In this document: positions 1 to 12,355 of the stretch, piece by piece | How positions within the stretch are numbered: the first letter of the stretch is position 1 | Layout of the letters: every line of letters begins with the position of its first letter | DNA from: Ctena decussata | Taxonomy: Eukaryota; Mollusca; Bivalvia; Lucinida; Lucinidae | Assembly: GCA_963989385.1 (NCBI GenBank) | Contig: OZ022510.1 | Span: 31,935,448 to 31,999,447, forward strand | Length of the DNA: 64,000 nucleotides | Direction: 5' to 3' | The notes under the pieces: generated by a model | What the model saw: the letters and a program-made list of their open reading frames with translations, nothing else | Told to the model about the DNA's origin: nothing | The model's database searches: none | Made by a program: the position numbers and the translations under genes

Positions 1-528
1 AATTATTGTAAGATAGTAAATCTTACTCTGAAGTGCCGATACCTTTACATAAATTCTTCGCAAACATAACTACGTATTTTGCTGAATGTACATGTATACG
101 GACTTCGGTTAATATTGGCAGTTTCAAGTTATTTGTATTATCCTCTCTCATATCTAAGGTGTTTTGACAACTTGTTCGAAAACGTTCTTTTGTTCTGAAA
201 GTAAATATGTAATTCATCTTCCGTTTGTTAAGTTTTCTGCGTGTTAGTGTCGGTATTGAATGATACTTAGCATTTTCCCTTCAGTTTTTTTACATATGCG
301 TTTTTCGTGTCAATTTATAAATCATTTCTGCGTTCTCAGACAGATATACAGTTTATACATAATGAAACCGCATAACTGCAACCTGAGGTGCTGTTTTAGT
401 AATGCATTGTCATTTTGTATCAGTATACAACATTTATGTTTAATTTAGTATTGTCCAGTTAATATCCAAATTAGGCAGGGTTTTGAAAATAATTATATAA
501 TTTCTGTTCATACTCCGTAAAAACATAT
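1..528. other. AT-rich intergenic sequence, nothing recognised
   Basis: Short open frames here have no recognisable domain. A 16-mer TCTGAAGTGCCGATAC at about 31-46 recurs at about 1173-1188. Confidence 0.4.
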
Positions 529-769
529 GGACCGCGACAGGACAAAACCAAAAAGTGGAATGTGCGCCCAGCGAAGATTCAGATCAGCCTGGGCATCCGC
601 CCAGTCTGATCAGACAGAGTCTTTGCTGTCCTTATGAAGGTAACTTAGAACCTTAGCTATCCTTTAAGCGCACAGCTAAGATTCTGTTCAGACTGGGCGG
701 AAGCCCAGGCTGATCAGATTCTTAGCTGGGCCCACATGCCACTTTGTTAGTTTTGTCGTGTCACGGCTC
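529..769. mobile_element. Hairpin (palindromic) MITE, copy 1
   Basis: About 240 bp whose two halves are inverted copies over roughly 85 bp each. Ends read G(G/A)(A/G)CCGYGACA and an inner block holds GATCAGCCTGGGC, then GCCCAGTCTGATCA. The right half repeats this as its reverse complement and ends in TGTCGTGTCACGGCTC. Short central spacer, no coding capacity. Other copies lie at 5710, 6755 and 8260. Family knowledge: long-palindrome MITEs are non-autonomous DNA elements; the mobilising transposase is unknown. Confidence 0.8.
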
Positions 770-2762
770 AATATTATGATGAGAGTGACCATTAAAACCA
801 CATCACTGAGGTGATTTTAAAACATATTAGGAATATTTATTATAATCATCGCACTGCAGTTGCTCTAAGGAGAAGTAACAGCACATATTTTGGGTAATAA
901 AAAGTAAAATTATCCCAGAATTAAACTGAATTATTCTAAGACCCAACGGAACTATTGGCCAAGGTACATCTCATTCATTGATTGAAACTGTTATAATTTC
1001 ATGCTTACTTGTGCACTCCGACCAGTAATAATAGGCTGAGATGTCGTTTAAATGCGTGTATTGGTTGGTAAGTACATATAAATACATTGGAAGTTAGTGC
1101 AGGGAGACAATGACCAAGGAGACCTCTACCTACCGGTCCATAGTAATTCCGAATTACTGGTGAAGGCGGATTCTGAAGTGCCGATACATTGTCAGCGGCT
1201 GAGAGAGAAGCTCCCTAAAAACACTGAATGGATACTGGGCTAGCAACTGGCCGAATTCAGGATCAGAACTCAAATCACCCACTAAACTGTAAAGCTGTGA
1301 ATTGTGAACTAAGGCTAAACGCTGTCACGGTTCATATATATGTATCTCAGACAGTATCAGTTTCAAATTTTACATACTTTCTTTTGATCTGGGTAAGCAC
1401 TACTGGATATGGCATTTGTTTGTGACATCAGTTCTTTTAAGCTGCTGTCAGTATTGCGTGTGTTAGCTTTCTAGTTGGTTTCTGCTTTATGCCCAATTAC
1501 ACTTATGATATGTCGCATAGGTATTTGGGCTTTATCTAGAATACTGACGTGGCATGCATACTATAGTTTGGAGACTTCTGGGAGACTGATTGGGCTTCTG
1601 TCAAAGTAGACATAGTTGAGCCTGAGTAAAGAAAAGGAGGTAGAAACCAGTTATAAGAATTTAAACACCACCTGTTTCTGAAATCATATCGCCTGATGAT
1701 TCTCTGAATATTAAAAGAAACAAAGACGTGTTACTCTTTTTAGTATCACTGACTTACTTAAAGTTGCAAGGTCTGCAAATCTGACCCCCTTCAATCCATC
1801 AAAATAACGTCACATTCTACCAAGAACATAAATTTCAGCGTGCCAGCCAACTCCTAGTAACTATTTTTCGCGAGCATGTATTAAAAATGATGTTCAAACA
1901 TTGTTTATTTGTAAAAAAAAAATCAAAAAGCTATAACTTGTAATTAGCAAAGTATTCCTATTTTGAACCCCTAACTTTGCTTGAAAGGATTTCAACTGAG
2001 TGTTCTGGTTCTAAAAATGGATACTGAGATGAGTAGCACCACCCAAACAGGCTAAAACAAGGGTCACAAAGGATTTAATGTGCATAACAGGACTTATCAG
2101 AAAAGATTATAACCACTGCAGGGAATTATTGTCTGGAAGCCAATAAATATAAAATCTGGAAAGAATGCTCCTAAATGGGCAATTTCTGCCAATATTGATT
2201 TGTTTTCTATTTTTATTCGATGAAAGCATGCTCAAATAATGATAAAAGTTTAGATCCTTTAAGAGCAAAGAAAACATTCATATGTAAGAAGTTGGGCCAT
2301 ACCGCGGTTTCGGCTATTCAAGCCTCATCAGTGACCCTTTAAATCTGGCACAAGGAGCCAGAGGAAAAAAACAGTAAATTTTCAGGTTTAACATGGCAGT
2401 CGTCTCAAAGACTGATATAAGTCGAAAAATACCAAAATATTTCAAATTTGTTTAGAAAATGAATCTAAACGTATGAATACTGTTTTCCTCAAAAAATGGT
2501 TCAGGGGCAAAAATACATTAAACTTGCAGAACTTGCATCTTTAAAGCTGAAAGTGTGCATTGTCATGGGAAGCAACTTCGTCATTTTCAGTTGTGCGTCT
2601 TTTAAATGAAGTTAATGCTTAAAGGAAAACATTTGCTGTCTTTGAAGCAAATTCTTTCCTTTCAGAGTAGACCCCGTTTTAGAATGGACAAGGTAAGCAA
2701 TCCGGAAGCCATAGTTGTGGTTTCCTTTTGTAAAACTGATTGTGGCACACATTGCGGTGTAG
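770..2762. other. Intergenic sequence, no gene recognised
   Basis: No exon, RNA gene or clear repeat boundary was seen apart from the recurring 16-mer at 1173-1188. Confidence 0.4.
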
Positions 2763-2927
2763 TGAGTGAGTGAGGGAACTCGGGTTTAACGTCCCACCAA
2801 CAGCGAGGGCATATGAAGATGGGACCTCGGTTCAAAGTCTCATCCGAAAGACCGGAGAAGCGGGAGAACGATCTTGCGACCCCTGGATTGGTAGTCCGGA
2901 GTGTTATCCACTACACTACAGGCGCTT
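2763..2927 (-). mobile_element. tRNA-derived SINE, minus strand
   Basis: Read on the minus strand it begins with a tRNA-like head (GCGCCTGTAGTGTAGTGGAT, then GGGGTCGCAAGATCG in place of the B box), followed by a body with TGGGACGTTAAACCCGAG and a short (CACT)n-type tail. It is flanked by the direct repeat CGGTGTAG at 2755-2762 and 2928-2935, which supports an insertion. A related head occurs at 10983. Confidence 0.75.
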
Positions 2928-2935
2928 CGGTGTAG

Positions 2936-5439
2936 CCATTCAACTTAGTAAGTAAAATGTAAGTGATATGATAAGGGAGAAGAGTTTGTTTTTATAATCT
3001 TAACTAGATTGTAATTATTCAAATAAGTAACCATTTTATTTGGGACAGATCTGGATCGCGGGCAGCCTGGTGTTATGTTCCGTTTATATTTGATAAATGA
3101 TGGAAATGGACACCGGTCACTTTCTGAAAGAAAAAAAAATATACAATTAGTCTGAAGCATTTTATTTACTCTATTAAACTGTTCGGGCAATTTAAAGTCT
3201 CCATAGTCCTATCAGTGGTAAAAATCGTCGAAGCAAAAATCCATATGTACATTGGTACAGTCTTCATAACTGACGAAATTATGTCGGTTGTTGTGCTTCC
3301 TGTCTCATATTAATGGCAAAAAGAAGGAATAAAGTATTTTGAAACAAAAAAATACAAGTCTTTCCGTAAAAATACGGTTTTCGTATCTGTTTACCCGTTG
3401 GGCAATTAACTCACACAATAGTTCTATAACATAAAACTTGCCACTCTCTTATTTAATATTTCATTTTATTATTCCTATTTTTATTCTGACATTTTCATTT
3501 CTACTTTCATTTTCATTTCTTGGAGAGTGACGTTTTATCTACCATCTACTTGAAACCAGAGCAAACACTTTTGATCAAGTCTGGAGAAAATAACAGCTGA
3601 ATAATAAAGATAAATTTATAAGCTGTTAGTTATCATTAAACTTCAACGATTTGATCGCTCCACTTTGTCAGATTGATCTGGATTCTTTTGTTAGGGTTTT
3701 TCACTTTCCACTGGCATCCATTTTGTTTGAGAAAAGTCGGTAAATACAAAAATGATAATTTTGAACGAAATTAACAAATACAATAAAAACAGTCTGTAGA
3801 AACACCTAACAATGTAATAAGTTGTACAAATATGTATTTTTGCGGAAAGAAACATTACATATGTGAGATGTAGTTGTTTTTACACACATATATTCAATGG
3901 GATGAAATATTCTAATCAAATCTATATTAATTTTATTTCGCCAAAGAAAAAAATTCTTGCTTTAGGAATCTGTTGCATTGTGGGATTTGTTTGGACTACA
4001 GGCCATTGCCAGTTACGGGAACTCTCATTTCTGATGATTTTAATCGTTCTTTCTCACAATTTTCAAGTTAACAGTTCATGGTAAGTTGATAATTAGTATG
4101 TCTCTAAACAGGTTTAACATGTACTAAACACAAGCAGGTCTGTTTGGCTTGTTAAAGGCGATTTCTTTCCACGACATCAACTGATGGTTAAAGATGCAAA
4201 TGCAAAACCTCAATGGTAGATGAGAGATCGGGTATTCAATGAAAGTAAAAATGTAAATATCAGTATAAAAACATAAAATATGGACGTCAGAATACCCGAT
4301 ATCTCATATTATGGGAGTACTCACACAACAGCGAGACAAAGAATGAAATCCTTGCCTTATATTGTATTCTTATGCACTATAAAAACACTGTACAATGTAT
4401 TTTTACCTCCTGTACCTTGTATTGTTACCACTTGTACCTTGTATTTTTAGTATGTAATGAAACTTTTGGAATCGAAAGTAGGTCAACTAAAATGACCTAG
4501 ATATTTTTAAAATCATTTTTATGAGCAACTAAAGGACGTTTTAATTTTCCAAAGCCGGCCAATCACAATCATATACAATGGAGAAACGGTAGTGAGAAGC
4601 TTGCAGCGATACTTCACGATAAAATATTTCATGCTGGTAGAGCAATGAGGCATTTAAAGGACAAATAGAGACAAAATTGCTCAGAAGTCTTTGATGTGTC
4701 TGTCTGCACGATGTCATAGATTAAGAGCTAAAAGCAGCAGCATTTAACGCACGGCTTTCAAAAACATCGACGAACAAGACTACCTTCCTGTTGTTGGTGA
4801 TTGCAGGCGAGACAATAGTTACATTTTTTATGAAACTATGGATCAAAACTGCTTTCTACGGTAAACTGGTTGCTATAAACAAGCACATATATGCTAAGAT
4901 TGTTGCCACAAGCATATACTGTAATATTTCTGCAACTGAGTCGCGTATCTGTTGTCAAATATACAATGAATACAGACTGTTTCATTTTTAAAGCAATTTA
5001 TATAACTGGGATTTAGGGAGGATAAGAAGTGGAGTGGGCAGGGTAGATGTTATGATGTTTCTCGCCAAATAGGGTTCTTGTCGGAATATACCCTGTGGTT
5101 GCGACTCTCGCAGAGAAATTGCTAAACCCACGAAACTGGTTATTTGAAGAAACTGTAATTTCAATTACCTGTAATTTCGTACATTTTTCAAATGGCTGTA
5201 TTATTGTCTGTCTCATGGTTTTTGTATCTTGTCACACTTGAGATATATGTATCGATATGTATCACCATCTGTTATTAGCCAGAAATCCCTTATTTTTATA
5301 TCGAGATGTTTTGCCTGTCTCGTCTTGCATAAGGCAGCATTATGTCGACAAATATCTTTTTAAAGAAAAATATCATAGTATTCGCGGTTTGGCCATGAGG
5401 TGCAACTGTTGTAAGCATTCTGGTCAAAGTCTCCAGTGA
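2936..5439. other. Intergenic sequence, no gene recognised
   Basis: No domain-bearing exon seen. One open frame ending at a good splice donor (3902-4080) is discussed as a candidate leader exon in the findings. Confidence 0.35.
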
Positions 5440-5709
5440 TTTATCACTGCCCTTTCCTAGGCGGTGCTTCTGTTGTAATTTACTAAATGATATTCATTGT
5501 TTGTCGGAATATGCTAAGGGCAAGAGTTTGGATCCAAAAGAAAAACGAATAAAGCCCGTTCCAAGGCGGTACTCCTATTATGGTTCCGCACTGTGTCTAT
5601 ATCATTTAGTTCACCTAATATATTAGCAATTTTTTGTTAAGGCAGGTGAAAGATCACCTATCTGGGAAATAGGTGTTCATTCGGTTTATTGATGTCAATC
5701 TATGTACAT

Positions 5710-5945
5710 GAACCGAGACACGACAAAACCAACAAAATGGCATGTGCGCCCAGCGAGGATTCAGATCAGCCTGCGCATCCGCCCAGTCTGGTCAGGGTCT
5801 TTGCTTTGCACAAGAAGGGTAGCTAAGGGTCTAAGCTAGCTCCATTTGGACAGCAAACACTCTTGTCAGACTGGGCGGATGTCCATGCGGATCTGAGTCT
5901 TTACTGGGCGCACATGCCATATGTTGGTTTTGTCGTGTCTCAGCT
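5710..5945. mobile_element. Hairpin MITE, copy 2
   Basis: Same palindromic layout as 529-769: GAGACACGACAAAACCAAC at the left, CAGATCAGCCTGCGCATCC and its inverted partner inside, and TTGGTTTTGTCGTGTCTC at the right. Confidence 0.8.
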
Positions 5946-6134
5946 ATTATACTCTTTCCCTTTTTCGTTTAGAGGATGGTATATGGTATCTGATTGTATT
6001 ATTTCCTGATCATTGCTTTTCTTTTTATTTTACTTTTTATAAACCTTGACTTTTTGGACATTACGAGTATTAAGGAAAACCTTGCGGCCATCTGCTTGGA
6101 AAGAGCTGGCTCTTGGTTTTCCATTTGTCTTGCT

Positions 6135-6156
6135 TTGTGTGTGTGTGTGTGTGTGT
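6135..6156. repeat. (GT)n microsatellite
   Basis: About eleven GT units in a run inside the R1 fragment. Confidence 0.9.
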
Positions 6157-6469
6157 TACCTTTCCCATTTGGTCGGTACTCAACTGTGGGACTTCTTTTG
6201 CTCCAGCGCTTCAGTGTTGTTCCTGCTGATGATTCTTTACCTTGTTTCATCTCCGTATTGTGATTCAATCTATATGTTTGCTGTTTTGATCTATTGATTG
6301 GTTAGAAGTCCTTCACACGGGCCAAATAATTTTTATGTTTATGAAACCCAACAAAATCCATGCCAAAGTTGTGTACACGTAAAATTGATTTAAAGCCCGC
6401 TCTCTTGAAACCCCAGTAGCTTGGTTTAAACAGTATTTATTTGATATAATGCAATGTAATATGTACAGA

Positions 6470-6740
6470 ATGCATGGTGTAGGATTCGGTCGAAAGCTCT
6501 CAGGCTTGTAGAGACCATCTCCCAGTAGCCTATTCCAAGGCTCTGATTCAGTGACGGCTTACTATTATTGACATTATTTGTCTGCTATCCATTAGTCTTT
6601 GACTTTTTGTACATTATTTTGAACAGCCTTCTGGCCATCCGCTGACAAAAAAGCTGAACTATTGGCATTTCGCTTAATATGTTGTTTCGCTATGTGTTAC
6701 GGCTTTACTTTTATTTTTCCGATTTGTTGTTAAGGGCGGG
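6470..6740. repeat. R1-related repeat fragment
   Basis: Shares TTGACTTTTTG(G/T)ACATTA and the following CTGGCCATC(T/C)GCT block with 6045-6100, so it is a second piece of the same repeat lying just downstream. Confidence 0.4.
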
Positions 6741-6754
6741 ATGCGGTTTGATAT

Positions 6755-6964
6755 GAGCCACGGCACGACAAAACCAACACAGAGGTTGTGCGCTCAGCAC
6801 ACATAGATCAGCCTGGGCATCCGCCCAGTCTGATCAAAGTCTTCGCTGTCCGCATGGAGGTAGCTTAGACCCATATACGACTCTGATCAGACTGGGGGAT
6901 GCCCAGGCTGATCTGAGTATGCGTTGGGCGCACAACCACTTTGTTGGTTTTGTCGTGTCGTGAC
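6755..6964. mobile_element. Hairpin MITE, copy 3
   Basis: Starts GAGCCACGGCACGACAAAAC, with GATCAGCCTGGGCATCCGCC in the left arm and GGGATGCCCAGGCTGATC in the right, ending GTTTTGTCGTGTCGTGACT. It lies less than 1 kb from copy 2. Confidence 0.8.
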
Positions 6965-7045
6965 TGATATTGTTTCGTTTTCTTTTCTTTATATTTGCAT
7001 TACATTTACATATATCATATTTCGCTGTATAAATACATTTAACTA

Positions 7046-7501
7046 AGGTCTAAAAAGAATAGCTGTGTTTCCACTAACATGCTGAAAAAAATCTGGCCGG
7101 TAGGTACGAAAAACATTTTTTTATTATTTTATTTTTTCTCCCGAAAAAAATAGGGTCGGACCTGTTTTTTTGTATGTTGTTTGGGTTTGTTCATGTATTT
7201 TGTTGATTTAATTGCATTTTTGAGACTTGCACTGTATATGATGATTCATCTTTGGTGCTGGAAAAAGTCGAATCTGTATTTTGGAAGGTACTAAATGCCA
7301 AAAACTACAAATAGATAGTGAAAAAACGGAATTACTTTGGGAAAATGCAAAGACGAAACTGGGTAGGGTCGGAAATTGAAAATGGTAGGGTCGGTGTTTT
7401 AGTTTTTATTATTTTGTTCTTTTATTGGTAAAAAGAGCAGACTCGGGGGTCTAAAGCCGGGTCGGTCGGGTTAGTGGAAACACGGCTATTTTTTTAGGCC
7501 T
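7046..7501. mobile_element. Terminal-inverted-repeat MITE, ~455 bp
   Basis: The left end AGGTCTAAAAAGAATAGC with TGTTTCCACTAAC is matched by the inverted right end GTTAGTGGAAACACGGCTAT with TTTTTTAGGCCT. The interior has no coding capacity. Superfamily not assigned. Only one copy was noticed in the window. Confidence 0.6.
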
Positions 7502-8259
7502 AACAAAAGCATACACTTTGATCAAATAAGCACTTCAAACGTTTTTTCTCTCACACTTTCAAGTCGTAAGTGCACATGATCGACTATCTGTCTACGAAAG
7601 ACCATGCACGTTTGAAAAGTTTTATTTGAAATATTTACTTTCACAGGGAAAGGTTCAGTAGTTTCTGGTGAGATGAATAAATATTCAACATTAGAAAGTA
7701 TTCATATGCATTCGATTACTAAAATGGTTGTGTTTAAATAGTTTGAAAGCGTCTGTTGAAGAGAAAAACTTTTTCGTTTTCGCAAGAATTCACGTAGAGT
7801 ATCTTATATGTATATGCATTTTCTTCCAAACAGATATAAAAATCATTTCATTGGTAGACATCTTTTAACTTGAGTTAAACTTTTTTTAAATGTGTTTGAA
7901 ATGCAAGCATAATTTGATATAATAAAGCTCTACTGGCAAAATTATTTGTTTTACCTACATTTATATTTATATGTCTTACATATTTACAGCTACATTTATA
8001 TGTCTTACAGTACAGGGGCAATGAGGACACATAGCCTTTTTGAAATGAGAACCACGTAAAGGGATATAAACAGGAAGCATGAAGAACAGTGCGCCTTTTT
8101 AACATGTTTCAAGTACAGACTTAAACTAGTCCGCGATCTCCAGTTTTTATATTTTTCACTTCCACAGTGCACACTTTTCAAACTATTAACTTAAAGATAA
8201 TCGGAACGCTCCCAGGGTCCAGAGGAGGTACATGTAAATTGATCATAAGAAATATATAT

Positions 8260-8415
8260 GTGCCGCGACACAAGAAAACCAACAAAATGGCATTTACGAC
8301 AACAAAGTCTCAGATCAGCCTGGGCTTCCGCCCAGTTTGATCAGAGTCCTCGCTGTGCGCGTAGAGCTAGCTTAGTTCTTTAGCTACCCTACAAGCGAAA
8401 AGCCGTGTCGCGGCT
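8260..8415. mobile_element. Hairpin MITE, copy 4, right arm deleted
   Basis: The left arm is intact (GCCGCGACACAAGAAAACC, then CAGATCAGCCTGGGCTTCC) but most of the right arm is missing; only the terminal GTGTCGCGGCTC remains, leaving about 155 bp. This is an internally deleted derivative. Confidence 0.75.
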
Positions 8416-10982
8416 CATATTTCATTTAATCGGAAACTTCTCTTAGAAGATTGAGTTTCCCCTAGGAAGTAAATTCTAGCCTTTAAGAACAGTTTGTACT
8501 TTTGAAGGTAATCATCGTCAGGGAATGAATACAGACTGTCGCAAAAGATACGTCCCTCTGGTGATGAGGGCGGGATATAGGATCTGATTGTAGTAGTTCC
8601 TGATTATTGCCTATCATTTTACTTTATTTTTCATCTGTAATAGTTGTGAAAAGAATCATACAAGTGTATTCATTTACTAATCAATTAGACAATTTAATCA
8701 TCTTTGAATTAGAACGTACGCAAATAAAACGTCTCATGTTCAGTCAAATGTAAGTTCACCGTCGCAGACATATGTCTTTAGACTTTTACCCGCTTACTAT
8801 TTATAAATAAATAGTTCCTTTAAATTCCGTATAGAAGGTTGTAGAAAGACCGTGTGTAGTATTCAGATATACCTGATTTGTATTTACTGATGTGAGTCGC
8901 AAAAGCAAGAACTTTACTACACGTTTGCTCTGCTAGCATAACTACATTCTGACAATGCGGTGGCAACATTGTAAATGCCATTAAAGGCCTATATTGACTA
9001 TAAAATGCAGAATTAGTGGCTATTTTCCGTATTCTCTTAACAACTCAGGGAAAAAAAACATCTCCAATAGTTCATGAAATTCCAATACTTGATCTGATAG
9101 GTTGAGACTGGTGAAGAGGAATCTACCTCCGAAATGACTTACATCTAATTGGGGTTTATTTTTATCAATAAGACAACTGATTGGGACTAATTGTATCAGA
9201 AAGCCAGTAGCCCTGCCCAATCAGAGACTCAAACAGTAGCCTAATCCTTTGCCGGCGGGTACAGAATCTATGCTTTTCAGGTATATTACATGCACATAAA
9301 TGTGTCGACTAATGAGTTATATTCTCACAATAACCAGCACTAGCATTCATGCTATGTATTGGCAATATTCTACCATCTGAACAATCTGAATACAACAGAT
9401 AAAATAGATGATGTTTTGCTCAGTATATTCTCATTACTAAAACTTCAGTAGGAAGCTGTATTCAATCTTATATAAGTTCTGATAAAGGTAAACATTTATA
9501 CAATTTTACGACAATGTTGTGTCAGTTTTCGGGCCTGAAGGGTAGTAGCTTATGTGCTATAGGTTCTGAAAGTACGGCTACTATAGAAGCAATAGCATGA
9601 GAATTGCAGACATAGTATGATTTGATTGGGTCTGGGCAGCACAAGTAATGAAATATGAACACTATTCATGCCTGCCAGCACCAATTTTAGCAGAACCCTA
9701 TTTGTATGACTGCCAGCAACTAAAGTGTTGCAGATGAGTTCTGGGATGAATCGTTTGACAAAATGTCTCCAATGTGGCCTGACAAGAAAATTTATGACAT
9801 ATAGCACACTGACTGACATGAAACAACACTATGCAGAACTCTGTAAATTCAAAAAAAATGTAACATTCTTCCTACAACTGTACAGACGCAGTATGTGCAT
9901 GGTCAGAAAGGAAATTTATCGCACTCGCTTGGTAATGAAAAGAACAAACTTTACGCAGAATTCTGTAATTTCCGAAATGTCTATAAAAGATCTAAATTTC
10001 ATTCATCTAAAACCGGTTGAGAATATTACCTAGTACTTCACTTCAGTTGAGCAAACGTGTCTTATCATAAACCTAAGCGTAGGAGAGAGGCAGTAGTCAA
10101 ACATTACTGTAGCTTTAATACAAAATGATTAGGAGCGTTTCGATTTATTGTTATTTTGTAGCTTGGTTGGAATTAACGCACAATTTCACAACTGCAGGTA
10201 TGTTTCAAGCAAAACTGTAGTGACCTCGAGCACTGAAAAGTAGTAGGTATAAGTGTTTTAGTATTTTGCTTACAAGAATATTCATATCGAAACTTATACG
10301 GGCATAATTTCCTCTCTCAAAAAAAACTAAATAAAAAAAAAACTAACGTTTTGGCATTTTCAAAATGTATTAAATATATTTGCTTTCATTTAAACTGAAT
10401 GCTATATAAAACTTAATACAAAGACTGCATATGTTTATATCGCTTAATATCATCCTAAGGTCTGAGGATACTCCATGTTTTGTTGTTGTTTTTTGTTGTT
10501 GTTTTTTTTTGTTTGTTTTTTTCGTTTTTTTTCTCTCTATATTTATTTTTAAAATGGAAACACATTTTATAACTTCCGTTTAGCATCCATGACGACAAAG
10601 CCCTTGCAAAATGGAAACTATTCTTAAAGAGAAGAAGTTTCTCATTTATCGGAAGTTTTTATTTTTCCTTATGACCCCAGTTTTATGAGAGACACTCATG
10701 TTGATAAGACCGTCGGACCTGTTCCCATCTCAAAACTAATGTATGACATGAATAACTGGTAGGTTACCATTGTGTTGGATTGTTTATCATTATTTTGTTT
10801 TCGAAAGTCAGCTATCTAAGGTATTCATTTGAAAAGACAGCACAATTATATTCATCAGTGGAATTAAAACGTTCGACTGGTTAATGTTCTAAAAATGACA
10901 TTCTTGTGAAGGAGTCGTAAAAAACACACATTAATTCTCTTCCAATTTGCCCAAGCTTATGTTTTGTATAGTTAAAAGAAGT
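8416..10982. other. Intergenic sequence, no gene recognised
   Basis: Open frames on both strands at 9550-10033 overlap each other and show no family signature. A short R1-like piece is near 8563-8640, and a T-rich low-complexity stretch runs about 10478-10545. Confidence 0.4.
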
Positions 10983-11100
10983 GGCGGTAATGTAGTGAAT
11001 AACGCGCACGACCTGTCAGTCTAGGGGTCGCAGGTTCTATCTCCCGTTTATTTGGTCTATCGGGTGATACTTTAAACCGAGCTGCCGACTCCGTATGACC
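10983..11100 (+). mobile_element. tRNA-derived SINE fragment
   Basis: Begins GGCGGTAATGTAGTGAATAA, continues with CTAGGGGTCGCAGGTTC (tRNA-like B-box region) and a GGTGATACTTTAAACCGA body matching the SINE at 2763 on the opposite strand. Lacks a recognisable tail. Confidence 0.55.
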
Positions 11101-11168
11101 TTTGTGTTGAAAAGTCTAAAGTTCAAAGTTTACTTTCTCGTTCACAAACCACTCATTAAATGGTTAAA

Positions 11169-12011
11169 TATACTCAGCGTCAGTGAAAACGCACCAATTT
11201 GGAACTTATGCCTCATTAAGTTCGTTTACAATTTGGTTTAATGTAATAGACAGTTGGGTTAATCTTTATTTTCTGGTACTGAGGTAGAATATTTTCAAAT
11301 TAAATTTCGTTCATCACTGGGTGCAATCAAGCGTGACGTCAATACTGACGTATTTGAAAACTGTTGATATTAAATGACACATTTAAAGCGTAATAAATCC
11401 ATAGTTTGTGCTCTGCCGACACTTGATTGGAAATGAATCATTTATTGGAAGGTCTCTTGACATAAAACCTACTTTTCCTCCATTGAATCATGACGCGGTT
11501 CGGCAAATAAGGGTGACGTTATCCATTTAACGTCATGCTCTGGCTGGATAATGGTTGACGTTTTGCCCCTCAGAACTTCTGAAATTCTGTTTCTACCACT
11601 TATTTCAGCATTTTGGGTTGCCAAAAAGTATTAGATTTACCTTTAATTACTTTTGTCTGCCCTTGTTTGATGAACTTGGCAATGAAGTGATGTTCGAATC
11701 CAAATCATTTTGTTGCATTCGGTGGTCTGGATTTCTTTTCTATGGCGATTTGATAGGGTATCTATACTCTAGCAACATCCATCATTGAGAAATTTCTGCC
11801 ATGTGAAATTATGGTAGAATTCCGTTTTTCATTGATTTCAGAGCTTATGTTACGTCACACACTCACAGCGTACCTTCAGGCAGAATGGCATCATGGGCGT
11901 AATAAGATGGCCCAATATGATAACTATACCCTGGTGATATAGTATGAATATTGAATTTAAGCGAAAAAATTACATTTTAAGACTGGTGCGTTTTCATAGA
12001 CGCTGAGTATA
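11169..12011. mobile_element. TA-flanked MITE M1, copy 1 (~840 bp)
   Basis: Ends are TATACTCAGCGTCAGTGAAA at the left and the inverted ...TAGACGCTGAGTATA at the right, with GACTGGTGCG just inside, consistent with TA target-site use typical of Tc1/mariner-type elements (family knowledge). No transposase seen. The internal block from AAGCGTGACGTCAATA to GATAATGGTTGACGTT is shared with the copy at 62132-63828. Confidence 0.75.
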
Positions 12012-12355
12012 TATGTTATCAATTACAAGACATACGTTTTATAGATGCTGATCGGGTTTAGCTTAGGATCTTACTATGTCACTAAGAGTATTCCGTTTTC
12101 ATATCAAACAATCGTTTGACTTGAGTATTTCTCTTAGTGTGAAGAGCCACATGCGTAGGCATCATATATGAGTACTTAAAATTATGAAAGTACGAAAACT
12201 GTAAATTATAATGTGTCATTCAAGATATTCTATTGCAATACATAAATGGGTGTCAGTTTAATTAAGTGCAAAAAGGGCTGCTGTGTTTATATTTTAATTA
12301 CGCGTCTACTAAAATCAGGAATTTCTCATATGGCTGTCACCTCAAACGATTATGG

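Larger units (their letters stand above)
5440..6260. repeat. Interspersed repeat R1 fragment, interrupted by hairpin MITE
   Basis: Contains the R1 signature GTTCCAAGGCGGTACT followed by a TATTATGGTTCC-like block, then the GATCTGATTG-type block and CTTCAGTGTTGTTCCTG seen in other R1 copies (23.2-23.8, 29.3-29.7, 34.8-35.0 and 45.0-45.4 kb). The hairpin MITE at 5710-5945 splits it. Class of R1 unknown. The open frames on both strands at 5994-6297 are shadows of this repeat and its GT run. Confidence 0.5.

Noticed and set aside
5994..6297. Three frames of 83-89 codons on both strands, one with a hydrophobic start
   Set aside because: They cover the same DNA in different frames across a (GT)n run inside an R1 repeat fragment.
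9550..10033. Overlapping plus and minus frames of ~90-100 codons
   Set aside because: Antiparallel overlap, no recognised family, no splice-consistent context.
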